Program-made: the position numbers and the translations under genes | The notes under the pieces: generated by a model | What the model was told of the DNA's origin: nothing | Databases searched by the model: none | What the model saw: only the letters and a program-made list of their open reading frames with translations | In this document: positions 10,314-20,535 of the stretch, piece by piece | Numbering within the stretch: position 1 is the first letter of the stretch | Layout of the letters: each line of letters begins with the position of its first letter | Source of the DNA: Voacanga thouarsii | Taxonomy: Eukaryota; Streptophyta; Magnoliopsida; Gentianales; Apocynaceae | DNA length: 64,000 nt | NCBI GenBank assembly: GCA_026120185.1 | Contig: JANUWF010001719.1 | Span: 3,186,501-3,250,500, forward strand | Reading direction: 5' to 3'

Positions 10314-10932
10314 GTAAGTAGTTAGAATTTATCTCTTTGAGCTACTTCATTATCTTATAAACTTTGGGCAGATTTGCATTTCCCCGAAGCTTTGAAATTT
10401 GGGCGATTATTTGTGAATGAGCAGTAGTTTGAATTGATGTATAAAAGTTGTATTGATGTTGGGGTTGAGTTTGAGGAGATTGTGAGTGACATGATGGTGG
10501 TTTGATGTGAGAAAAACAATTTAAATTTGGAATTGTGAACTGGAATTGCTAAATTGTTAGTTGGAATTGTTGTCCTTTTTTAACATTCAATGTGTTTTGA
10601 TCTATACTTATAGTGCACTCTTTTTTACCCTCGTTATAAAAAAATTACTACTTTGATCAAATTATATGAGAACTATGTTTTAGCTATATAAACCCTTATA
10701 AATTAATTTGATTGGTTATGATGCCATAATAGGAAGGTTGATTTCTAATTAGTTTAGTAATCTTATTACTTGATTATAATAATATATTAGTCTCTCTAGT
10801 GGAAGATTTAACTCTAGTAGAATGCTTTGAAGGCTCTTTTATGTGAGAAATCCGTTTCCTTAGATTATGAAGATGTAGGATGTGCGTGTTGTTCATATAA
10901 ATTGCCTTTTTGTTGAATTCAAATGTTGGATT

Positions 10933-11133
10933 CCCCGTGAGTAATGGGTGATTACTCCTCCTGGGTAATGGGTGATTACCCCTAGTTATCCTTTTATTTA
11001 TTTATTTATTTTTTTGTATAAATGAATGATCTGTCTTTGTTGTTTGCAATTGCATTTTGATTGTATAATTTTGAGGTGGCCTTGTGCCTGGAAAATGTCC
11101 AATTACAGGGGAGACTCATCAAAATTTTTTTCA
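10933..11133 (+). repeat. Leader segment copy 1, with two GGGTG-loop hairpins
   Basis: About 200 bp that recurs at 15792-16008 in the same orientation. It starts CCCCGTGAGTAATGGGTGAT and ends GGGGAGACTCATCAAA. Hairpin A is 10939-10957 (GAGTAAT, loop GGGTG, ATTACTC) and hairpin B is 10963-10981 (GGGTAAT, loop GGGTG, ATTACCC). The last 57 bp, from GGTGGCCTTGTGCCTGG on, are the best conserved between copies and include an ATG reading MSNYRGDSS in both. The copy lies in the putative leader intron of the TNP2-like gene. Confidence 0.85.
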
Positions 11134-11663
11134 AAATCTGCCGCTACTTAATGTGGAATAGAATAACTACCCTTATCTTGGAGTGTATTATTCGATTGAG
11201 CATGAGTATATATCCCATAATAGCATTATTATTAAAAATAATATTGCTAATAAGAATAAGAATAGGAGTAATGAAATGAGTAATAATAATAATTTCATAT
11301 ATAGGTCGATGTTAATAATAGCAGGAATAATATACGTTATAGAGAGAGTTTAAACAAATATAAACATTGGAATGAAAATAAATAAAATGTTATTATTTAA
11401 CCATTGGAATGTGTAAAATAAGAATATAATTAGCTTTAATAGTATTTAATCTTAATCAAATTCCTCAATTAAGATTAAATACTTGGTTAAAACGTATATA
11501 TTGAAGGTGTAATCGTATCCAACGATAGCAATTGTAAATTCTATGTTTTGGACCTCTTTTTGTTAGATAATAGAAAGGAAAATGTAATTATACTTCTCTT
11601 CCTTTTGTTTAAGGGGTGATTTTAATTATTGAGTTGATTGTTCTTTTCTCTCATTTAGACGTC

Positions 11664-14600
11664 ATGGAGGATCGTAGTTGGATGTATAGAAGGCACGCTT
11701 CGTGTGTAAAAGGGATCACTATTGAATTTGAGGAAGGGGTTAAGGCTTTTTTGACATTTGCCTTATCAAATGCAATGTCAAGCGTAATTAGATGCCCGTG
11801 TGCAAAATGTAAGAATAAAAAGTACCTGGATCCAAGACAAGTTAAGCTCCACCTGTGGAAGTCCTGGATTTGTGCCTAGGTATTACCGGTGGACATGTCA
11901 TGGTGAGCCATTCGAGTGTCCCTCAAGTGTGTCTACCTCAATCCCGTAATCCGATTCACATCAAGAAAATCGGTCTCGCGAAATGGTCTTAGACGTAGCA
12001 GACCCGACTTTCCCCCTGAAGCTCCATCAGCAGTTCATTTTGAAGAGCCACCTAATGTGGAGGCACAAAGGTTTTACGATATGTTAAAGGCGGCAGAGAC
12101 TCCTATATGGGATGGATGCACACAACATTCGCAGCCTTTCACCGGCTTCAAGGTTATTAAACATTAAGTCCGAAAATAACCTCTCGCGTAAAGCCTTTAA
12201 CGATGTTGTGCAATTGATGAAAGAGGTTGTGCCTAGCAAGTAATACGATTCCCGATGATTTCTATCGATGAAAAAATTAGTGGTCGGGTTGGGTTTGCCG
12301 GTACAAAAAATAGATGTATGCAATAATGGATGCATGCTTTACTCGGAAAGATGACATGAATCGTAGAGAGTGTAAATTTTGTGGCCATCCTCGATATGCA
12401 CAGTAAAAAGGTTGGGAAGAACACAAGTAGAAGGGAAATTTCATTCAAGAAGATGTATTACTTCCCGATAACACCGAGGCTACAAAGATTGTACACTTCC
12501 AAAACAACAACTGAACACATGAGATGGCATGGAGAGAGCAGATCGGAGAAAGGCACAATGAGTCACCCTCGTGATACTGAAGCATGGCAACACTTTGATC
12601 GAATATATCCCGAGTTTGCAAAAGAAGTACGGAATGTCAAACTTGGTTTATGTACAGATGGATTCTCACCATTTGGGATGTCGGGTAAGCAATATTCATC
12701 CCGGCCGGTCATTCTCACACCGTATAATCTCCCCCGTGGATGTGTATGAAGGATCCAACCATGTTTTTAACAATCATTATCCCGGGCCCCAAGAATCCAA
12801 AGCACCAGGTGGATGTTTATTTACAACCCTTGATAGACGAATTAACCAAATTGTGGTTTGAAGGTGTCACCACTTATGACATATCGAAGAAACAAAACTT
12901 CCAACTACGGGCGGCACTTTTGTGGACTATTAATGATTTTCCCGCATATGGTATGTTGAGTGGTCGGAGCACTCGCTGGGAGATCGGCTTGTCCATATTG
13001 TATGGGCAATACAAAGTCTTTTCATCTACAAAATGGTGGGAAACAATCATGGTTTGACTGTCACCGTCGTTTCTTACCATCGGATCATCCTTACAGTGAG
13101 GGATACGAGATCTTTTAGGAATGATAGAGGTTCCGAGACATCACAACTCGTGCAATACCCTACCGGTGAAGAAATCTGGGATAGTTTGTCTAATTATGAA
13201 AAAATTACAGAAACATGCAAAGAAATTGGAAGGAGTAATGGCAGGGGAATATCTCATAATTGGGCAAAAAGGAGTATTTTTTGGGATTTGCCGTATTGGC
13301 GTACTAATTTGGTCCGACATAATATTGATGTAATGCACAATGAGAAGAATGTATTTGACAATGTCATGAATACAGCTTCTTGAGGTAAAGGGTAAATCAA
13401 AAGACAATTTAAAGGCTAGACGTGACTTAGAAATTTATTGCCATAGGCCCGAGCTACATGCCTTGAATGTGGGAGGAGGAAAAGTGGCTATACCTAAAGC
13501 CGTTTACTCGTTGACATCGAACAAAAGAAACTTTTGCTAGAATGGTTGAGGGGATTGCAACTCCCGGATGGATACGCTTCAAACATTGGAAGATGTGCTG
13601 ATTTGAATGAGTTGAAGTTATCCGGTATGAAATCACATGACCGTCACGTATTCATGGAGAGACTACTTCCAATTGCATTGAAGGAATTTCTTCCTTCTAA
13701 TGTATGGGGTGTTTTGACTGAGTTGAGTCTTTTTATCGTGATCTATGCTCTCCTAAGTTGAATGTAGCTCATATGGCCAAATTGGAGTCCGACATTCCTT
13801 TATTGTTATGTAAGTTGGAGAAGATATTTCCACCGCATTCTTTGATGTAATGGAACACCTATTAATTCATTTGCCTTACGAAGCAAGAGTTTGTGGCCCC
13901 GTTCAATATAGGTGGATGTACCCGTTTGAACGGTAATCGAATCATTCAATCTAATTCTTTTCATAGCAGGTTCGATATAAGTGTGTGTGATCGAAGTCGT
14001 ATTTTTTTTAAATGACAGGTATTTGCATCAATTGAAAATCAAGGTGAAAAATAAGGCTAGAGTTGAAGGGTCAATCTGCAATGCTTATCTAGTTGAGGAA
14101 GCATCCACTTTCTTCTCTTATTATTTTGAGCCACATGTACAAACAAAACGTACAATTCCAGCACGTAATGAAGAAGGAGAACGATTAGAGAGGGTGCAAG
14201 AACCCGGGTCGTCAATCCGCAATGTTCAAGGACGGGTGATAGGACGAATTCGAACTCTGCTCCTTACTTCAAGAATTCGTTGCAAGCAAGAATTTATATG
14301 TTGCTTAATTGTGGTGAAGTGCAGCCATACATTGAGTACGAGCTACTACTTCATACATTTTATACGATAAATGATACATCATAATGATTTTGACTCATTC
14401 CATCTAATTCTAATGCATTACAGGCATTCACTGCACACTTACGAAGTCCGGCTCCGACTATATCGTAGATAGAAATCAATAGAAGTATCACCTTGAATTT
14501 GCAGTAATGGTTTAGTGGATATGTAAGTCTCATAAGATAATAACTTGCATTTGGAACTCCATTGGGGATTCAATGGAGTTTCATAATGCTATAACTTTCA

Positions 14601-15336
14601 TAATTACGAGGTTAACTTGTCTAATGTTTTTTAGGTACAAGATTCGTAAAATATGGTTACAAATGAATGCTTGAGGAACTTTGCTTGGGGTCCGTCAAGA
14701 CTAGTGAAATCATATAGTGGGTACATAATTAATGGTTACCGATTTCACACTCATGATTATGCGGAGGGAAAGAAAACAAGCTAATAGTGGTGTTTGCGTG
14801 AAAGGGATTGGAAATGACGCATCGAGACCCGATTACTATGGAGTGTTAAATGAGATTATTGAAGTGCAATTTCCCGGTAATCCACAAGAAAGCATTGTTC
14901 TTTTTAAATGTCACTCGGTTTGATCAAACATTGAATCGTGGTACGAGGGTACATCCGCAGTATAATCTTGTAGAAATTAACCACAAAAGGAGCTATGCTA
15001 ACTATGATCCATTTGTTCTAGCTCAACAAGCTATCCAAGTGTATTATGCATCATATCCAGGGAGTAAGAGGCCAAGATCCGATTGGTTGGCAGCTTGCAA
15101 AACCAAAGCTCGACATATAATAGATGCACCCGTGGTTGATAGAGCTTATCAGAAGAAGTAGATGCTACCGACGAAGTCAAGATATCGTTATTTGTTGATC
15201 TTGGTATTCTCGACGCATGAGAATGGTATGAGTGAAATGTTGGATGTTCATGATGAGGCTATAACAAGCAAGGGATAGTTCTCCTATAAATGAAGAGGAA
15301 GAAGATGAATGGGAAACGAGTAGCGATACCTCGTAG
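11664..15336 (+). pseudogene. TNP2-like CACTA transposase, frameshifted
   Basis: TNP2/TnpD-type proteins cut and join CACTA element ends. The start MEDRSWMYRRHA (11664) opens a Transpos_assoc-like domain with the metal-binding pattern CPCAKCKN. An extra base near 11863 breaks LHLWKSGFVPRYYRW. The tnp2 core is then seen in pieces: SHPRDTEAWQHFDRIYPEFA and NVKLGLCTDGFSPFG (12560-12700), VTTYDISKKQNFQLRAALLW (12863-12925) and RHNIDVMHNEKNVFDN (13315-13365). A DUF4218-like part follows (HDRHVFMERLLPIALKEF, 13636-13690), then a DUF4216-like part (14745-15110), then a tail EEEDEWETSSDTS ending at 15336. An intact-looking intron lies at about 13932-14019. Several frame changes and stops lie between the pieces. 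The family is clear; exact exon limits are not. Confidence 0.88.
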
Positions 15337-15791
15337 ATGATGATGAGTCTCAGATCGGAGAATGATTCTAGTGAATAGGCCTCGATTTCAATTCATTTAC
15401 AAATAATATAGTTAATGGTGAGGGAATCCCGAAATCTATTGCATCATTACTATCCCATGTCAAATTTTAACTTACAATTTATTTGTTACTTGAATCTACA
15501 TGCCTTGAATCTTTTAATTTTTATTATTTTAAATTCCATCACATACAATTTTGTTTCACAATTTTGTCTAATTGTCGGAATCTCATCTCCTTCTTTTTTT
15601 TTGCAGAATCTTTCGTTTAGACTTGTACAACTCGGAGGATTTTTGTTATTCCTTATTATATTCTTTTGTGGTGTAAACAACAAGGTAGTTTATATATTGT
15701 ATTGTTGCCGTATTGACAGTACAATTCACAAGGACAGAGGCATTTATAATTTTTAGCTTGATTTTAACTATATCTAACATTTTAATTGGAA

Positions 15792-16008
15792 CCCCGTGAG
15801 TGATGGGTGATCATTCCCCGTGAGTGATGGGTGATCATTCCTCTTGGGTAATGGGTGATTACCCCTAGTTATCTTTTGAATTTTTCTATATTTAAAAGAT
15901 CTCGTCTTTGTTGTTTGTAACAACTGCTTTGGTTGTCAAATCTTGAGGTGGCCTTGTGCCTGGGAAATGTCCAATTATAGGGGAGACTCGTCAAATTTTT
16001 TTTAAAAT
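15792..16008 (+). repeat. Leader segment copy 2, with three GGGTG-loop hairpins
   Basis: Direct copy of 10933-11133, 456 bp after the TNP2-like stop codon and 207 bp before the second gene's start codon. Hairpins are C at 15798-15816 and D at 15822-15840 (both GAGTGAT, loop GGGTG, ATCATTC), and E at 15846-15864 (GGGTAAT, loop GGGTG, ATTACCC). The conserved tail again reads GGTGGCCTTGTGCCTGGG and MSNYRGDSS. Copy 2 has one more hairpin than copy 1. Confidence 0.85.
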
Positions 16009-16214
16009 TCAATTTACAAGTACAATGTTTATTTTGACATATCCATCATCAAGCAAAGCATTATTATTGTATTACTTTAAACTAGCGAATAGATATAACG
16101 TTTCAATGTTATTATTCTTTTATCATTTTTATTCACTGGTTATTTACATCCTTCTTTTGGAGTGGGCTTCGTCTTTATTGGTTACTTATTTTTCTTTTTT
16201 CATCTCCTTTAGCA

Positions 16215-17807
16215 ATGTCTTCTAATGAAGGATCATTGAGGGAGGGGAGTCGGAGGGTCAGAGCCTTATACTCCATCCCCTACTCAGCCTACAAAGGCTT
16301 TCGTGCCTCATTCATTACATGGCTCTATTGGAGATGAGGGAGTACCATCCCCGCTTTTCAATCATCCGTCGCTTCAGCCTTCGCATTCTCGTTGGGTTGC
16401 AAGTTACGGACTCCCGACCTTGGATTGTTCCACTGGGAAACGGTAAGTAACATATTCATACTTTGTAAGATGTTGATTATTAGTTCAATTATTATTATTA
16501 TTTTTGAGATTAACATAACTATATTGTACATTGTCATTGCACCAAAAATAGAGTTCACTGCTCTGACAAATGTGTCCGAGAAATTTCAAATATAATACAA
16601 GCAAGTATTTCACCGGTTCGTATCCGACATACACGCACGTCCCGATAACCGTGCGAGACTTATGGTTTCAAGAATTTGGGGTAAGCAATTTTTGAGTATT
16701 TTTTATCGTTTAAGTACTATGTTATATGTTAATCGTAAATCTTAATCATGATCATGCAGAAATATTTTCGGTGGAGGGAAGAGTATGCTTCGCTAATTCG
16801 ATCAAATTGGGAAAAGAAGTGTCGGACGCGATTTTCGGACATAATGTCTAGGCCGAGGAAGAGGGATGATTGGGTATGTCCTCATTGGATAGAGGCACAG
16901 TATTGGAATGACATTTGCGAGTACTCGGAGATCGAGAAGTATCGAAGCTCTCATCCACCAACAAAAAGAATCGTGGGAGTAGCCGCACCCATACCGGAGG
17001 GTCTATTTCGCTCACGTAACACGAGGACCGTTTGGTAATTCACCTACATGCCTTAATTAATTATTAATCTAAATTGTTTTATTACAAATTTATGTAAGAT
17101 TGTAATGATTACATTGTGTTAACATAAATGTAGCGGGCCAAGGAGGGGAGTTCTTTTAGCTACACAGTACATGTTTGAGACATTACATGTCTTTCGTAGC
17201 GGGCCACAAAAGTGTCAGCTTTGTCGATGAGCGATCTCGCCGTACATTGGTACTATATAGATTAAATATGTTGAAATTCTTTATACCGTGTGGAATTTGT
17301 ATTTTATTTTGATAATTACTATTGACAATTCTTTTTTTTTTTTTAGGATGAGGTGCGAAATCTCATACGTAGCACTCCTCGATCCGAGTCTAGTGACTCT
17401 GTAAACTCGTTGTTCCTCTTGATGAAAAAGCCATGTTTGTAAAGGCACAAGGCGGGTTCAAAAGGGGACGAGTTTTGGGTTAGGCTCGTGAGGCGACACA
17501 TGTTCGAACTAGACTGTCTCAAAGTGGACCGCATGCATCTTCTCCTACACAAGTTGATATTGGACATCTAGTAGAGCAAAGGGTTCAACAGCCGAGCGGA
17601 GATTCAATCGACAAATAGACTTGTACCGGGACTTCATGAGGCAACAAGCAGCCTACATTTGGTGGTTGGATGGCAACTATGTCTGACAAAATGGGTATTC
17701 CCGCACCATCTATGCCATCCATAGAGGAGATAGAAGCGCGCATTGCGGCTGCTAATGTCGAAGATGAAGATCCAAATGTTGACGATGGATTTGATCCAAC
17801 TCGATGA
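16215..17807 (+). pseudogene. Second CACTA gene, Transposase_24-like (TNPA-type), frameshifted
   Basis: The start MSSNEGSL (16215) directly follows a splice acceptor (CTCCTTTAG, ending 16212), mirroring the TNP2-like gene. After an early frame change come FVPHSLHGSIGDEG and SRWVASYGLPTLD (about 16300-16425), and an intron ending in ATGCAG at 16759. Then comes a long block with KYFRWREEYASLIRSNWEKK, IMSRPRKRDDWVCPHWIEAQ and IPEGLFRSRNT, up to 17036. The tail holds QQAAYIWWLDGN (17640-17680) and the acidic end VEDEDPNVDDGFDPTR. These fit the Transposase_24 family found next to TNP2 in plant CACTA elements, whose members may bind the subterminal repeats. Frame changes and stops make this copy non-functional. 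Confidence 0.75.
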
Positions 17808-18130
17808 GCACCCGGCCCACGTAGTGGCTCTCGCTCCCCTCCTCCACCTCCTTCTCGCACTGCTCCTTCATTGCTTACATAGACTTGTTATATTTATTTT
17901 ATACTCTTTATACACTATTACTTATTTTTGTGAATTATTTTACTTTTTTAGATACTTATTATGTATTTTATATTATATTTTAATATTTAATTATATTTAT
18001 TTGGGTTTATTTTTAATTTTTTATAGTATTTTTTTGGATTATGAACATACCGTTGATATTTATTTGTATAATATTTCGTGGTTGATTTATAGGGTAATAA
18101 TTTAAAATAAATATAATAATAAAAAATTTA

Positions 18131-18773
18131 TTGCAAAACCCTCGCAAATTGCGACGGTTTTGCGAGGGTCACGACTTGGGGTTAATTGTCCCCTCGCAAA
18201 TTGCGACGGTTTTGCGAGGGTCACAACTTGGGGTTAATTGTGCCCTCGCAAAACCGTCGCAATTTGCGAGGGTTTTGCGAGGGCCAACCTTGTGCCCTCG
18301 CAAAACCCTCGCAAATTGCGACGGTTTTGCGAGGGTCACGACTTGGGGTTAATTGTCCCTCGCAAAACCGTCGCAATTTGCGAGGGTTTTGCGAAGGCAC
18401 AAGGTTGGCCCTCGCAAAACCCTCGCAAATTTGCGACGGTTTTGCGAGGGCACAAAGTTGACCCTCGCAAAACCGTCGCAATTTGCGACGGTTTTGCGAG
18501 GGTCACTTTTTTTCGTCGCAAAATCGTCGCAAAAATTGTTCCTCCGGTGAAGTTTGACCAAAAATATTCGTCGCAAAATCCTCGCAAAACCGTCAGTAAA
18601 TAGCAACGTAATTTTTTTGCTCTCGCAAAACCGTCACAATTTGCGACTTGTTTCCCATGGCTGTCGCAAATTGCGACGTCGTTTTTTGCGACGGCTAAAA
18701 CCGTCGCAAAAACGGTCAGCGACGGTTTTGCGACGTTTTTTGGCCGTCGCAAATGGCGATTTTTCCTGTTGTG
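18131..18773. repeat. Right subterminal array of the CACTA element
   Basis: It is built from CGCAAATTGCGACGGTTTTG and its reverse complement, with the spacer TCACGACTTGGGGTTAATTG (three copies, one as TCACAACTTGGGG, near 18168, 18221 and 18336). The spacers and period (about 53 bp at first) differ from the left array, while the core motif is shared. Reading frames on both strands are repeat by-products. Confidence 0.9.
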
Positions 18774-18776
18774 GAA

Positions 18777-19523
18777 TATGCTGAAGGTCGATGATCCTTC
18801 GATCCCCAGATAGAATAATAAAGCAAGCAACTGATCACAAATGGATAGAAAAGCTAGATGGCATAAAATTGCTGTTATCTTTGGGCAAATTCGAAGGAGA
18901 CAAATTGGTGCATCATAGTCAAAAGCACCAAACCTGTCCTTTTATGGAACAAAGAACTCTAAAACTTCTCACAAATGGTTTGTTCTCTTTGAAAACGTTG
19001 GTAGAAACTTTGTCCTATTTGTGCATGAGACAATTAGTGTATTGTTTTCTAACTTTCTTCGATTCAAGCCTTTTCTTGGGACTACTCGTCCAGCAGAATC
19101 TTTAATTTAGGTTCTTGTTTCTATTAGGGTTTTTGGTTTTGGGTTTGTTTTGTCGCAGAGTTGTGTGTCTGAATATAATCGGGGGTTGTTTTCCCTCCAT
19201 TGGAGTCCCACTTATGACGGTATTAACTATGAAATTAAACCTTATAATACTTTTTTAAATAATAAAGTATTAATAATTAGGCGAATGTGCCTTCGAAGCA
19301 ATATATTAGAAGTTGATCTTGGTTAATTATAGAATTTTACTCTCTAGAATAATATGTCTTATTTATATGTAATTAATTTTGTTTTACTAATAATATGACT
19401 CGTCTTCTAATTATTTATTTTTTTAAATTAAATTTTGAATCATTTTATTGTTGACTTTCTCGTTCTCAAGCACATACTAACTATCCTATCACTCAAAGAT
19501 AAATATGGATTATTCACTTTTAC

Positions 19524-19587
<64 letters not shown>

Positions 19588-20200
19588 CAACTCCTTTGGG
19601 TTTTGGCATTGGGTTTAGAGTTCATGTCTTTTTTGTTTTAGCTAATTCTTGATTGATTTCCTAGTATAACATTCACATTTAGCTAATTCTTGGTTTAGAG
19701 TTATGCTTTCAACTTCATACCGAGTTTATGGGTGTAAGTTGATTGAAATTCTCAATCTAAAATTATATTTTAATTTAAATTATTTAAATAATTATAATTT
19801 AAATATTTTTTTATTTTTTAAATATTATCATATATTCATAATAAATTATTTTTTTCTACCTAAATTTCATTTTGACTTTATATATTTTATAATTCTTTAT
19901 TATATTTAAATAGACTTATCTCAAAATAATGCCTATTCAAATATATCCTTTTTAGTTCTACTAGATAATAGTGATTTAGATTAAATGCAACATGTTATTT
20001 ATTGTTTCATGTAATTATTTGTGAGATGGTAATGGAAATGGCAAAGAATACCCATTTCCCCAAAATCTTTAGCACAACAGCACCAAACAAAATTAAAATG
20101 ATTTTTTTTTTAAAAAAAAAAGGCAATTGTAAACCTTTGGTCACTGGATAGAATGACGTATTTTTGAAATGCGTCGTTATTTAATTAGATACATTTTTAG
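18777..20200. other. Non-coding stretch right of the CACTA element
   Basis: No gene recognised. A (TA)n microsatellite lies at 19531-19582. The first 300 bp, together with 7240-7528, would have been continuous sequence before the CACTA insertion. Confidence 0.5.
19531..19582. repeat. (TA)n microsatellite
   Basis: About 50 bp of uninterrupted TA dinucleotides. Confidence 0.95.
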
Positions 20201-20295
20201 AATGTGTCAATGTCAGAAGAGAAGTTTTTTGAACGGTTGGATCGGTTGAATCAGAATCTGATTAAAAATCTTATTTTATTTTATTTTATTTTATT

Positions 20296-20535
20296 TTGGA
20301 GTTGTGTGTGGTACGGGCTTTGCATGAGGCGCTGTTTTATACACAGGGATTGGGGAGAAATGCATTCGGCCCATATTCAATACTATTACGAACTCAACTT
20401 CATGAGGAATCATTTCCAGTGTCTAATATGAATTTCATCATCATGGATCGGCCCTGGTTAAATTTGCAGGCTAAGATGGACCACGGTGAGCCGTTCAGGT
20501 TGGCTCATATAGTTGAGAACTTGTTTGAAAACTAA
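20296..20535 (+). other. Possible fragment of an unrecognised coding sequence
   Basis: A 79-codon open stretch without a usable ATG start, reading VRALHEALFYTQGLGRNAFG and MNFIIMDRPWLNLQ and ending VENLFEN. Base use is more balanced than in the surrounding AT-rich sequence, and the peptide is not low-complexity. It could be a relic of a gene or retroelement. No family was recognised. Confidence 0.25.

Larger units (their letters stand above)
7532..18773 (+). mobile_element. Complete CACTA (En/Spm) transposon, 11.2 kb, with GAA target duplication
   Basis: The left end is CACTACAGGAAAAATCGC and continues to 7560. The reverse complement of the right end is CACAACAGGAAAAATCGC and continues likewise. 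The 29-bp ends differ at two positions, one of which turns the canonical CACTA into CACAA at the right end. GAA at 7529-7531 and GAA at 18774-18776 form the 3-bp target duplication typical of CACTA elements. Inside are a left subterminal array (7545-8880), a 3-copy satellite (9190-9760) and a C-rich leader block (9885-10275). These are followed by a TNP2-like gene (11664-15336), a Transposase_24-like gene (16215-17807) and a right subterminal array (18131-18773). Both genes are in plus orientation and carry frameshifts, so the copy is not expected to move itself, although it keeps the parts needed in cis apart from the changed right terminal base. Confidence 0.95.

Noticed and set aside
18131..18830. 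Long minus-strand frame with VAKPS and ANCDGFAR peptides
   Set aside because: A repeat by-product of the right subterminal array.
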